Source of the DNA: Streptomyces formicae
GTDB lineage: Bacteria; Actinomycetota; Actinomycetes; Streptomycetales; Streptomycetaceae
DNA: 64,000 nt
Assembly (NCBI RefSeq): GCF_022647665.1
Contig: NZ_CP071872.1
Coordinates: 4,526,001 to 4,590,000 of the forward strand
Reading direction: 5' to 3'
Below, one piece after another: positions 35,507-43,353 of the stretch. A program made the translations under genes and the position numbers. The notes below the pieces were generated by a model that worked only from the letters and a program-made list of their open reading frames with translations, had not been told where the DNA came from and searched no databases. How positions within the stretch are numbered: position 1 is the stretch's first letter; each line of letters starts with the position of its first letter.

Positions 35507-35702
35507 CGTGCCACGCCGCGTCCCGCGCCGCGTGACCGTCGCCTCCGACGGCCCTCTGCTCGTCGAGGGCCCGGTCGAGGTCGTCATGGAGGACGGCACC
35601 GTCGTCACATCGGACCGTTTCTGTGTCGCCCTGTGCACCTGCCGCAGGACGCTGCGCCCGCCCTTCTGCGACACGAGCCACCGCCGGCGCAAGCGCGACT
35701 GA
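35487..35702 (+). CDS. CDGSH iron-sulfur domain protein
   Basis: A 71-residue protein whose C-terminal half has the three-Cys, one-His 2Fe-2S ligand set: CVALCTCRRTLRPPFCDTSH. In this family the cluster is labile and redox-active, and members are linked to iron and oxidative stress. GTG 35487 starts within the last codons of the methyltransferase gene. The N-terminal half (VEGPVEVVMEDGTVV) is the strand-rich portion typical of short bacterial CDGSH proteins. Pairing with a HemK-like methyltransferase and a haem-oxygenase-like redox protein nearby suggests a shared iron/redox role. Confidence 0.88.
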   Translation: MPNEHADVPRRVPRRVTVASDGPLLVEGPVEVVMEDGTVVTSDRFCVALCTCRRTLRPPFCDTSHRRRKRD

Positions 35703-35763
35703 ACGTGCGGGCACTGAACGCGAAGCCGTGGGCACCGAACGCGAAAGCGGTGAACGCGGCGCC

Positions 35764-36108
35764 TCAGGCCGCGGTCCGGCCCCGGCCCGCTGTCCGGTTC
35801 CGGGCAGCCGATCGCCACCGGCGCCCGCGGCGCTGCCGCGAAGCGAGCAGCGCCCGCCGTTCCTGCTCACCGAGCCCGCCCCACACTCCGAACTTCTCGC
35901 GCGCCCGCAGGGAGTGGAGCAGGCACGCCGTGCGGACCGGACAGCTGCGGCACACCCGTTTGGACTGCTCCTCGCGCTCCTGCCGGGCGTCTCCCCGCTC
36001 ATCGGACGGATGGAAGAACAGGCTGCTGTCGACGCCGCGGCAGGCGGCATCCAACTGCCAGTCCCATTGGTGCCGAATGGCGCCGGGCAGGCGCGAAACG
36101 TCGGTCAT
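35764..36108 (-). CDS. WhiB-like (Wbl) transcriptional regulator
   Basis: About 114 residues. The four Cys that hold the 4Fe-4S cluster are visible: one in LDAACRGVDSS and three in VCRSCPVRTACLLH. The GVWGG turn that contacts the primary sigma factor follows (FGVWGGLGEQERRAL), and the C-terminus is Arg-rich for DNA binding. GGGAGGG is placed about 6 bp before ATG 36108. A SigB-like promoter lies at 36154-36178. It is convergent with the CDGSH gene. Which developmental or stress Wbl class it belongs to cannot be settled here. Confidence 0.93.
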   Translation of the reverse strand: MTDVSRLPGAIRHQWDWQLDAACRGVDSSLFFHPSDERGDARQEREEQSKRVCRSCPVRTACLLHSLRAREKFGVWGGLGEQERRALLASRQRRGRRWRSAARNRTAGRGRTAA

Positions 36109-36153
36109 CGGAACCCTCCCTGCCTCGGATTCTTCTCCTCGGACTGCCGTCGG

Positions 36154-36178
36154 GTACCCGGCTCGGCCGGCGGTACGC
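36154..36178 (-). promoter_or_regulatory. SigB-like promoter of the WhiB gene
   Basis: On the minus strand GCGT (36175-36178), 15 bases, then GGGTAC (36154-36159) fits GNNT-N14/16-GGGTAC. It lies 45 bp before the WhiB ATG. The -10 overlaps a GGGTACCC palindrome. Confidence 0.45.
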
Positions 36179-36188
36179 CCGGCCGCGG

Positions 36189-37250
36189 TCAGCCCAGGGC
36201 GCCGTGCCCGTTCAGTGACGTCTCCCCGCCCCGCCAGGCGCCCAGCACATGGTCGGCGAGGCGGCTGTCCAAGTGGACGGTCGCGTCGACGCCGAAGGCG
36301 ACGTCGGCCTCCAGATGCGGCTCCTCCTCCAGGAGCCCCGCGATGACCTCGCGTCGCACGACCTGTTCGTGGACGGCATCGGCCTCGACGTGCTCGTCGT
36401 AGAAGAACTGCGCCGCCGGCCCGGCCCCGGCGCGCCGCATCGCCGCGGCCATGCGCTTCGACGCGGGGGAAGAAGTGATCTCCACGGTCGCGAAGTGGCC
36501 GACGAGGCAGCCGCGCAGGGCGCGGTGCAGCCCGAAGAGGGACATGAGATTGACCGTGGCCAGCGTCTGCGCGGGCGCTGTGTCGACGTAGTGGCCGTAG
36601 GCGGTGTCGAGGCCCAGGTCCGTCATGAGGTCGGCGAAGAGCCGCGCATGGACGCGTTCCGCCCGGCCGCCGCCGAACTCGTCGAACTCCACGGCCGCCA
36701 TGCCGGCCTTGGCGCGGCCCCACAGCCGTGGCAGCACCCATGCGTGGGGATCGGCCTCCTTCAGGTGGTACAGGGAGCGCTGCGCCGCGTACTCGCGCAG
36801 CTGCCACAGCTCGCCCCGGTCCGCCAGGAAGTGCGAGACGCCGGTAGCACTGACGGGCTCGACCAGCAGTCCGGCGAGTGCGTCGTCCACCGTCCCGTGC
36901 CGTGTGGCGTCCTCGCGCAGGGCGGTGAGGAACCGGCCCTCCAGCGAGCGACGTACGGCGAGCAGCTCCGGATCCCACTCCAGGGCGGGGTCCACCCCGG
37001 CGAATCCGCGGTAGTGCAGCTCGTAGCAGACGTACAGGGCGAGTTGAAGATCCTCCCCGTACGGGTCGGCGCCGGCCACGGCCCGTTCCGAAGGGAGCGG
37101 TCCTCCCGTGTCGAGGCGGGCGATGACCGCCGAGGAGAGAGCTCCCCGTGCCGACGGCAGCGCCGGACCCTGGTCAGGGGGGACGGTGACCGCGGCCATC
37201 GGGGCCTTCGGGGGATCCTGGTCGGGATTGTTGCCTGTCATGTCGAGCAC
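36189..37250 (-). CDS. Iron-containing redox enzyme family protein (haem-oxygenase-like fold)
   Basis: About 353 residues, mostly helical, of the family of haem-oxygenase-like diiron proteins annotated as iron-containing redox enzymes. LALYVCYELHYRGFAGVDPALEWDP (split across residues 70-95) has the early Glu-x-x-His pair. FDEFGGGRAERVHARLFADL carries another Glu/His cluster, and FYDEHVEADAVHEQVV supplies further His/Glu residues. These match the positions where the family binds metal. The substrate is unknown. The start GTG 37250 was kept because GGGG is near; ATG 37241 is also possible. The gene is not part of an obvious operon but sits among WhiB, CDGSH and methyltransferase genes, a grouping I recall from other Streptomyces. 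Confidence 0.8.
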   Translation of the reverse strand: MLDMTGNNPDQDPPKAPMAAVTVPPDQGPALPSARGALSSAVIARLDTGGPLPSERAVAGADPYGEDLQLALYVCYELHYRGFAGVDPALEWDPELLAVRRSLEGRFLTALREDATRHGTVDDALAGLLVEPVSATGVSHFLADRGELWQLREYAAQRSLYHLKEADPHAWVLPRLWGRAKAGMAAVEFDEFGGGRAERVHARLFADLMTDLGLDTAYGHYVDTAPAQTLATVNLMSLFGLHRALRGCLVGHFATVEITSSPASKRMAAAMRRAGAGPAAQFFYDEHVEADAVHEQVVRREVIAGLLEEEPHLEADVAFGVDATVHLDSRLADHVLGAWRGGETSLNGHGALG

Positions 37251-37319
37251 GTGCCCCGTTTGCCCCGATGTATTGGTGCATACGACCGCACCTGTCTGGA
37301 AGGGGGGTAGAGGTACGGC

Positions 37320-37859
37320 TCAGGTGTGCAGCAACTGGTTGAAGAAGCTCCGGTACTGCTGGAGCGCGACACGGAGGTCCTCGGTCTCAACCTCCTCGCC
37401 CCGGCTCCACTGGGACTCCAGGTCCTTCTTGTGGTCGGCGAACGTCGCCGCCAGGGACTGGATCACTTCCGCGACCAAGGCGTCCGCGGCGTGCACGGAG
37501 TCCTTGGGGTCGTCGACGAAGGTGCCCTGGATCTCCTGCCAGCGGTCGCGGTACGCCTCCGCGTCACCGGGGTCGATCAGCGGCTCTCCCGCCCCCGCGG
37601 CCGGTTCCGCGGCGGCCTCGTCCGCCTCCGCCTCGGCCTCGGCCTCGGCCTCTGCCTCTGCCTCTGCCGCGGCAGCGCGCTCGTCCTCGGCCGGCTCCTC
37701 CGCGGCCCCTCGCACCGGCGTCGCCTCGCCGGGATACAGGGGCGCGGACTCGTCCGGGGCGGCGCCCTGGCCCGGACGGGCCAGATCCTCGGTCGTGAGA
37801 CCGGCGTCCGCCGGTGCGCTGCGGTCGCTGTCGGGGTAAGTGCTGTCGGGGTATGGCAT
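37320..37859 (-). CDS. Acidic Ala/Glu-repeat protein related to its upstream neighbour
   Basis: About 179 residues, no signal peptide. The first 55 residues are rich in Pro, Asp and Ser. Then comes an uninterrupted Ala-Glu run (about residues 63-80) encoded by tandem GCC/GAG-type codons (37627-37672). The C-terminal domain (about 100-179) contains YRDRWQEIQGTFVDDPKDSV, HAADALVAEVIQSL and LRVALQQYRSFFNQLL. The same pattern occurs in the protein encoded just upstream at 37886-38464, so the two are paralogues. The genes are 26 bp apart on the same strand and surely co-transcribed. Function is unknown. The family appears in Streptomyces stress regions. Confidence 0.8.
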   Translation of the reverse strand: MPYPDSTYPDSDRSAPADAGLTTEDLARPGQGAAPDESAPLYPGEATPVRGAAEEPAEDERAAAAEAEAEAEAEAEAEADEAAAEPAAGAGEPLIDPGDAEAYRDRWQEIQGTFVDDPKDSVHAADALVAEVIQSLAATFADHKKDLESQWSRGEEVETEDLRVALQQYRSFFNQLLHT

Positions 37860-37885
37860 GTCAACTCACCTCGCCCGGCGCGGCG

Positions 37886-38464
37886 TCAGGCCGCGTCGTG
37901 CCGTGTGTGCCGGTGTCGATGGGGCGGGTTGCCGGTGTCGCTGAGCAACTCCTGGAAGAGCGCGCGGTAGTGCACCATGGCGCCGCGCAGTTCCTCGGTG
38001 GTCGCGCGGCCGCTCTGGTTGCGGATGCCGACCTCGTGGGCCGCACGGTAGTGCTCCAGAGTGCGCCCGTGTTCGACGGAGAGGTCGCGGAGCTGCTGCT
38101 CGTACCCCTCCGTGGGGTAGCCGCGGTCGCTCATGAGGCGGGTGACCAGGCGGTCGGCGTCATCGACGCTCTGACTCGGCTGGTCGACGAACCGCTCCTC
38201 CACACCCTTCCAGTCCGCGGAGTACCGGTCGCGGGCCTCGGCGGGCAGTTCCCGGATGTCGAGGTCACGGTGGCGCTGCTCCCGGGAGCGCAGCTCGCGC
38301 TCGGCGGACAGCCGGCTCTCCCCGCTCTGGACGGTCCGGTCGTACTCGGGGCCGAACCGCTCCTGGAGACGGCGGCGGCGCATGGCGATCCACAGCCCCG
38401 CCGCGACGAGAATCAGGATGACCGCGATAGGGACGATGATGGCGATGAGCGTGTCTGTGGACAT
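37886..38464 (-). CDS. Membrane-anchored protein related to its downstream neighbour
   Basis: About 192 residues. One N-terminal membrane helix (LIAIIVPIAVILILVAAGLW) is followed by a basic stop-transfer (AMRRRRLQERFG), so the rest lies in the cytoplasm. A charged helical linker leads to a C-terminal domain with RYSADWKGVEERFVDQPSQS, VDDADRLVTRLMSDRGY and LRGAMVHYRALFQELL, clearly parallel to the protein encoded next at 37320. The start ATG 38464 has GGAGG 6 bp ahead; longer frames upstream are unsupported. Function is unknown. An anchored and a soluble version of one domain suggest partners at the membrane. Confidence 0.82.
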   Translation of the reverse strand: MSTDTLIAIIVPIAVILILVAAGLWIAMRRRRLQERFGPEYDRTVQSGESRLSAERELRSREQRHRDLDIRELPAEARDRYSADWKGVEERFVDQPSQSVDDADRLVTRLMSDRGYPTEGYEQQLRDLSVEHGRTLEHYRAAHEVGIRNQSGRATTEELRGAMVHYRALFQELLSDTGNPPHRHRHTRHDAA

Positions 38465-38808
38465 GCGGGACCTCCGCGTTCGTCCGTAGTCGTCGTGGCC
38501 CGGTACGAGCCTCCTGTAGTCGCGGGTCCCCAGGAATGAACCAGGCAAACTCCATCGAAAGCCACTAATGACGCGTCGTTGCCGTCCCCGCCGAACACCG
38601 GGCCCGGCGGCATGACTTGGCCGCCGCCGCACCGTCCGCACCAGAGGCCGCCCCCGCCGGCGCCGGTTCCGGTGGCCCGGAGCGGCGTTCACCACCACGG
38701 CCATGCCCGAGTGGTGCGAGCACAATAGGGCATATGCCATAGAAAGAGATGGTTTCTTCAGGGCAGGGAGAGCGTCCACGCCGAGGGCAGCGCGGAAGGG
38801 GACGACCG
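38465..38808. promoter_or_regulatory. Divergent intergenic region with a SigB-like site
   Basis: No gene is seen between the membrane-anchored protein and the phosphatase gene. On the minus strand GTTT (38547-38550), 15 bases, then GGGGAC (38526-38531) matches the SigB-type consensus except for one base of the -10 box; it would serve the two paralogous genes. On the plus side the AT-richer patch around 38726-38748 (CATATGCCATAGAAAG) may hold the phosphatase promoter. Confidence 0.35.
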
Positions 38809-40137
38809 ATGACGCACCCCCCGGAAGATGCACCCCGGGACGACCAGACACACCTGCCGCCGCCCCCGAAGCTGACCGATGAGCACCTAGACCGGCTCGA
38901 GAGAGGGCTGCGCCAGGTGGCGAGGGTCCCCGGCCGGGCGGAGGAGCTTCTGGACGCGGTCCTGGAAGTCAGCAAGGAACTCCAGCTGGACGTCGTGCTG
39001 CGCAAAATCACCGAGACCGCCCGCGACCTGCTCCGGGCCCGGTACGGCGGGCTCGGCGTGCTGAGCGATACGGGGCGGTTCTGCAAAGTGATCACCTCCG
39101 GCTTCGTGGCCGCCGACGAGCCCGGCGCCGGGGAAGCCGGGCCGCTGAGCGGCCTGTGCCACGAGGGGCTCCCGCTGAGCGTGGAGACCGCGAGCGGGCA
39201 GGCGTCCAGCGCCGGTCTCCCCCCGGGCCACCTGCGGACATCCAGCCTGCTCGCGGTGGCGATCCGGGTCCGCGACAAGCTCTACGGCCATCTCTACCTG
39301 GGATCGAAGACCACGGGTGAGGCGTTCACGACCGAGGACGAGAACCTCCTGACCGCACTGGCCGGAGCGGCCGGCGTGGCGATCGAGAACGCCCGCCTCT
39401 ACCAGCAGGTACGCCAGGCCACGGAGGAGTTCCAGCGGGGCATCCTGCCGGAGATGCCACGCCTGGAGGGCCTCGAGCTCCAGGCTCGGTACCAGCCGTC
39501 GACCGAGGCGCCGCGCATCGGCGGCGACTGGTACGACCTGATCCGCCTGCCCGACCGTGTGCCCTGCCTGATGGTCGGCGACGTCATGGGGCACGGCATC
39601 GCTGCCGCGACCGTCATGAGCCAGATCAGCAACATGCTGCGCGTCATCGCCTTCGACGAGCAGGAGCCGCCCAGCCGTATTCTCAACCGCCTCGACACGG
39701 TTCTCCACGAACTGCACGGCGGGCCGATGGCCACCGTCATCATCGCCCGCCTGGAGCCCGACGGAGACGGCCGCCGGCTGCAGTGGGCGAGCGCAGGCCA
39801 TCTGCCGCCGCTGATCGTCACGCCCGACGGGCAGGCCCGCTACCTCGCGGCCGACATCGGCCTGCCCCTGGGTGTCGACCCGGAACTGCCCCGTGACAAC
39901 TACGAGGAGGAGCTCCACCCGGGAAGCACCGTGGTGCTCCACACCGACGGCCTGGTCGAGCACCGGGCGCGGCCCATCGACGAAGGGATGGACCAGGCCG
40001 CCGGTGTCGCCGCGACGCTCGCCACCACGCCTCTCGCGGAGCTGTGCGACGGCCTACTGGTCCACAGCGAGGCCACCAAGGGCGCGTTCCACGACGACGT
40101 CGCCCTCCTCGCCGCGCGGGTGACCTCTGCCCCGTGA
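38809..40137 (+). CDS. GAF-SpoIIE serine/threonine phosphatase (PP2C-type regulator)
   Basis: About 442 residues. The N-terminal linker (1-45) is proline-rich. A GAF domain follows (about 60-205), with RKITETARDLLRARYGGLGV and LLTALAGAAGVAIENARLYQ. The SpoIIE domain (about 225-440) has the metal-binding signatures GGDWYDLIRLPD, VGDVMGHGIAAA and the closing HDDVALLAARV. Proteins of this build dephosphorylate anti-sigma-factor antagonists and so release SigB-family sigma factors. The start ATG 38809 is chosen for AAGGGGA at 6 bp; ATG 38749 lacks one. A STAS-domain protein, the type of partner such phosphatases act on, is encoded nearby at 40709. Confidence 0.93.
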   Translation: MTHPPEDAPRDDQTHLPPPPKLTDEHLDRLERGLRQVARVPGRAEELLDAVLEVSKELQLDVVLRKITETARDLLRARYGGLGVLSDTGRFCKVITSGFVAADEPGAGEAGPLSGLCHEGLPLSVETASGQASSAGLPPGHLRTSSLLAVAIRVRDKLYGHLYLGSKTTGEAFTTEDENLLTALAGAAGVAIENARLYQQVRQATEEFQRGILPEMPRLEGLELQARYQPSTEAPRIGGDWYDLIRLPDRVPCLMVGDVMGHGIAAATVMSQISNMLRVIAFDEQEPPSRILNRLDTVLHELHGGPMATVIIARLEPDGDGRRLQWASAGHLPPLIVTPDGQARYLAADIGLPLGVDPELPRDNYEEELHPGSTVVLHTDGLVEHRARPIDEGMDQAAGVAATLATTPLAELCDGLLVHSEATKGAFHDDVALLAARVTSAP

Positions 40138-40241
40138 CGGAAGGACCGGAAGCAGCTCCGGAGCCGCCGCGCGACCGGAGCCCGGACCGGCCTGACGGGC
40201 GCACCGGCCTGACGGACGCAGTCACGTTGCGCAGGCGGGTT

Positions 40242-40580
40242 TCACCGCTCGCGGCCGGCAGGGCCGTCTCCTCCGCCGGATTCGGGAGTGCCTGCGAGCA
40301 GGTGGAGGAGAGGTGCGATGTCCTTGCCCGCCTCCGCCGGGTGGCGGAACTTGCCGCCCCAGATGATCTGGTACTTGTTCCTTCTGCCCTCGCGGGTGTG
40401 CGTGAGGTAGCCCGCCTCCTCCAGATCGGCGACGAGCGCTTGCACGGTCCTCTCGGTCAGCTGGAGCTCCGCTGCGAGATCCCGGATCCGGACCCACGGA
40501 TTGCGCGCGATCCCCGAGAGCACACGGGCATGATTCGTCAGGAATGTCCATGTACTTCGCTGTGGCGTGGGACCGTCCAT
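40242..40580 (-). CDS. MarR/ArsR-like winged-helix regulator
   Basis: About 112 residues. STWTFLTNHARVLSGIARNP and VRIRDLAAELQLTERTVQAL form the helix-turn-helix, followed by the wing GYLTHTREGRRNKYQI. No sensor domain is attached; the C-terminus is Gly/Pro-rich and short. I start at ATG 40580 (MDGPTPQRS). It is divergent from the STAS-ANTAR gene across an AT-rich 128-bp region (40581-40708) whose base composition stands out from its surroundings, and it may control that promoter and its own. Confidence 0.83.
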   Translation of the reverse strand: MDGPTPQRSTWTFLTNHARVLSGIARNPWVRIRDLAAELQLTERTVQALVADLEEAGYLTHTREGRRNKYQIIWGGKFRHPAEAGKDIAPLLHLLAGTPESGGGDGPAGRER

Positions 40581-40708
40581 ATTCCAATCATAAGAGATGG
40601 CATACAGGTATTTCAAAGGATGCGTTTATTTTCATGTAAGTATTGACGGGTATCGGGCACCTGTACGACCATAAGGGAGCCAACGTCGGTCGGACAGGGA
40701 GCACCGCG

Positions 40709-41650
40709 ATGTCCTCTCGATCCGAAGCCCCGAACGGGCGCGGGTTCGCAATCACCGTGACCAGCGGCGGCACCCACGGCCGGGTCCGCGCGGCCGTACG
40801 CGGCGAGATCGACGCGGAGGGAGCCCCGGCGCTGCGCCAGGCCCTCACCGCGGCCCTCAGGTCCGGCAACGGCCTGGACCTCGACCTCGGCGACGCCGTC
40901 CTGTGCGACCCCTCCGGTCCTCGTGTCATGGAAGAGCTCCGGAGCCAGGCCGTGGCGTCCCACCGGACGATGACCATTCGCAACGCCGATCCGCCGGCCC
41001 GCGCCCTGCTGGCCGCGCACGGCTGCCACGACCTCCTTGCCGACGGCGAGCCGCCCGACGGGACCGACACCCACCGGCCGGAGCTGCTCACCAGAGTCCG
41101 TGAGACCCTCGTCGGCGCCGGCTACCAGACCTCGCCCGCGGACACCGACGGCGCGCCCGGGCTGAGCATCGAGGAGAGGGCGCGCGGCATAGCCGTCGCG
41201 TGGGCTGCCACGGTCGGTCTGTCCCGGCCCGCGCCCGACCGCCGTGAGCCGCAGGCACCCGTGTATCCCGGGATCGACAGCGCTCTGCACGCCGCGGTCG
41301 TGGTGGCCCTCACGAACGCCGGCTTCCTCATAGACGACGTGCCCGACGAACGGGAGGTCATGGTGACCGGCGAGCAGCCGGCACCCCAGGAGGCGGCCCT
41401 CGTCGACCGCGCCACGGTCCTGGAGGCGGTGGGAGTCGTCGCCGCAGTGGGACGTCTGACTCCGGGTCAGAGCCGGCGCGTACTCGTCGAGGTTTCGCGG
41501 AAGACGGGCATTCCCCTGCTCCGGCTCGCCGAGCAGATCGTCGAATGGGCCGACGGAGGTGGGATTTCCACCGCCCTCCAGGAACAGTTCGAGAGCAGTC
41601 TCGCCCGCCGCGAGCCCCGCACTCCCCCGGCTCCGCACTCCACTGCCTGA
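40709..41650 (+). CDS. STAS-ANTAR domain protein
   Basis: About 313 residues. The N-terminal STAS-like domain (about 15-105) has RGEIDAEGAPALRQAL and LDLDLGDAVLCDPSGPRVM, where the Ser of the CDPSG segment is in the position phosphorylated in anti-sigma-factor antagonists. The C-terminal ANTAR domain (about 250-300, RATVLEAVGVVAAVGRLTP, VSRKTGIPLLRLAEQIVEW) binds two-hairpin RNA leaders and acts as an antiterminator. The middle part is not recognisable. GGGAG precedes the ATG at 40709. The combination suggests a switch linking partner phosphorylation to antitermination. The adjacent GAF-SpoIIE phosphatase could act on it, but this is inference. Confidence 0.85.
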   Translation: MSSRSEAPNGRGFAITVTSGGTHGRVRAAVRGEIDAEGAPALRQALTAALRSGNGLDLDLGDAVLCDPSGPRVMEELRSQAVASHRTMTIRNADPPARALLAAHGCHDLLADGEPPDGTDTHRPELLTRVRETLVGAGYQTSPADTDGAPGLSIEERARGIAVAWAATVGLSRPAPDRREPQAPVYPGIDSALHAAVVVALTNAGFLIDDVPDEREVMVTGEQPAPQEAALVDRATVLEAVGVVAAVGRLTPGQSRRVLVEVSRKTGIPLLRLAEQIVEWADGGGISTALQEQFESSLARREPRTPPAPHSTA

Positions 41651-41657
41651 GCGCTGG

Positions 41658-42672
41658 CTACACCCGCTCCTCCCGCACCAGGTGGACCGACATGCTCGAC
41701 CAGTCCCCTGCCGGCAGATCCAGCGTGAGTCCGTATCCCGCCAGAACCGCTCCGTGGTGCACCGCCCCGGTGCGGCTGTCGCGGTAGCGCGCGGCCGGGT
41801 CCAGTCCACCCGGACGGACCGGGACCCGAGGACTCCCGTGGCGTTCGGTCGTGCGCCACGCCAGCAGCAGCGCCTCCCCGGCGTCCGGGGCGGTGTACTG
41901 CACCACGGTCGGCCCCTCGCCGCCGGGTTCACCGAGCCGGTGCAGGCCGCCGTGCTGCACGAGGTGGCGTACCGCCTTGTACTCGGCGACCAGGCCGGCG
42001 GCCTCGGCCAGCTCCTCGGGCGACCATGCGTTCAGGTCGCCGCCGATCGCCAGCAGACCCGCCATGGCGACATGGAAACGGAACCGCAGGGGAACGCTGC
42101 GCCGCGTGAGCTGGTTCGGCACGTCGGTGACCCAGGCCGCCATGGCCCGCGCCGGATAGATCTGGCCGAAGCCGTGCTGGATGGAGATCCGGTCCAGCGC
42201 GTCGGTGTTGTCGGAGGTCCACGCCTGGTCCGTGCGCGCGAGGATGCCGAGGTCGATCCGGCCGCCGCCACCGCTGCACGCTTCGGTGCGCAGGTCCGGG
42301 TGATCGGCGCGTAGGCGGTCGATGATGCCGTACAGCTGGTGCACGTACCGGCTCCAGAGCAGGTCGGCGCCGCGCGCGTGGTCCGGCCAGCCGGCCTCGC
42401 TGAAGGCGCGGTTCATGTCCCACTTCAGGAAGTCGATGCCCTCGTCGCCGACCAGCCGGGTCAGCCAGTCGTAGGTGAAGTCGGCGACCTCCGGGCGCGC
42501 GAGGTTCAGGACCAGCTGGTTGCGCAGTTCCGTGCGGGTGCGGCCGGGGAGGTGCAGGACCCAGTCCGGGTGCTTGCGGTACAGGTCGCTGTCCGGGTTG
42601 ACCATCTCCGGTTCCACCCACAGTCCGAAGCGCATGCCGAGCCGGTGCACCTCCCGGACCAGCGGGGGCAGC
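41658..42672 (-). pseudogene. GH36 alpha-galactosidase, 5' half missing
   Basis: The C-terminal half of a GH36 alpha-galactosidase. It enters at VREVHRLGMRFGLWVEPEMV and carries the nucleophile region DFLKWDMNRAF, the acid/base region TEACSGGGGRIDLGIL with SDNTDA, and the C-terminal beta-sandwich to a normal stop at 41658. Full-length members are near 700 residues; only about 335 are here. The N-terminal beta-supersandwich and the first part of the barrel are gone. The break at about 42661-42675 joins directly to another truncated gene on the opposite strand. Internal ATGs exist, but a protein from them could not fold as an active enzyme. It was presumably transcribed from a lost promoter to the right. 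Confidence 0.87.
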
Positions 42673-43260
42673 TACACCGTGGCCCTGTTCAACCTCGGGG
42701 ACGCACCCGCCGCGGTGACCGCCGACTGGCCCGCCCTCGGATTCACGGGTAGGGCAATGGTCCGCGACCTGTGGAACCGCGAGAACCTCGGCACGTACCA
42801 CAACAAGATCACCCAGGCCCTGCCCGCACACGGCTCCCGTCTGTTCACCGTCACTCCGCAGGGCCCGGTCCAGCCCGAGACCGCGTACGAGGCGGAAGCG
42901 GCGGGCAACACGCTCAGTGGCAACGCCTCGGTCGCCGACTGCGGTTCGTGCTCCGGCGGGAAGAAGGTCGGCAACCTCTACCTCGGCGGCAAGCTCACCA
43001 TGAACGGCATCCACGCGGACAAGGCAGGCCGGTACGTCGTCGACATCGCCTATGTCAGCGGCGACGCCCGTGCGGTGCTGATCTCCGTGGGCGACGGCGG
43101 GTTCACCAGCCACAAGCTGCCCTCCACCGGGGACTGGGGAACCGTCGAGACCGTGAGCGTTCCTCTGAGCCTCAAGGCCGGCGCCAACACCGTCACCTTC
43201 GACAGCGGTGACGGCTACGCCCCGGACATCGACCTGATCCGCGTACCCGATCCGTCCTGA
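42664..43260 (+). pseudogene. GH27 alpha-galactosidase with CBM, catalytic domain missing
   Basis: The end of a secreted GH27-type alpha-galactosidase or related glycosidase. GGSYTVALFNLGDAPAAVT and FTGRAMVRDLWNRENLGTYH are typical of the C-terminal beta domain of GH27. A carbohydrate-binding module of the CBM35/CBM6 type follows (TAYEAEAAGNTLSGNASVAD, then a CGSCSGGKKVGNLYLGG loop and ADKAGRYVVDIAYVSG) to the stop at 43258. The catalytic barrel, signal peptide and promoter are absent. The sequence starts abruptly at the junction with the truncated GH36 gene. An open frame continues leftward through GH36 sequence but is antisense. The two remnants were originally divergent, so one deletion removed both 5' ends. 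Confidence 0.83.
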
Positions 43261-43353
43261 CCGAACGCCGGCGCCCGGTCCAGTGGACCGGACACCGGCG
43301 CCCCGGCACGCCCCCCGCCCCGCCTGCCCGCACCTCCCGGAACGGAGTGCACA

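Noticed and set aside
42475..42663. Upstream extension of the GH27 remnant frame
   Set aside because: This stretch is antisense to clear GH36 coding sequence, so the frame is open there only by chance.
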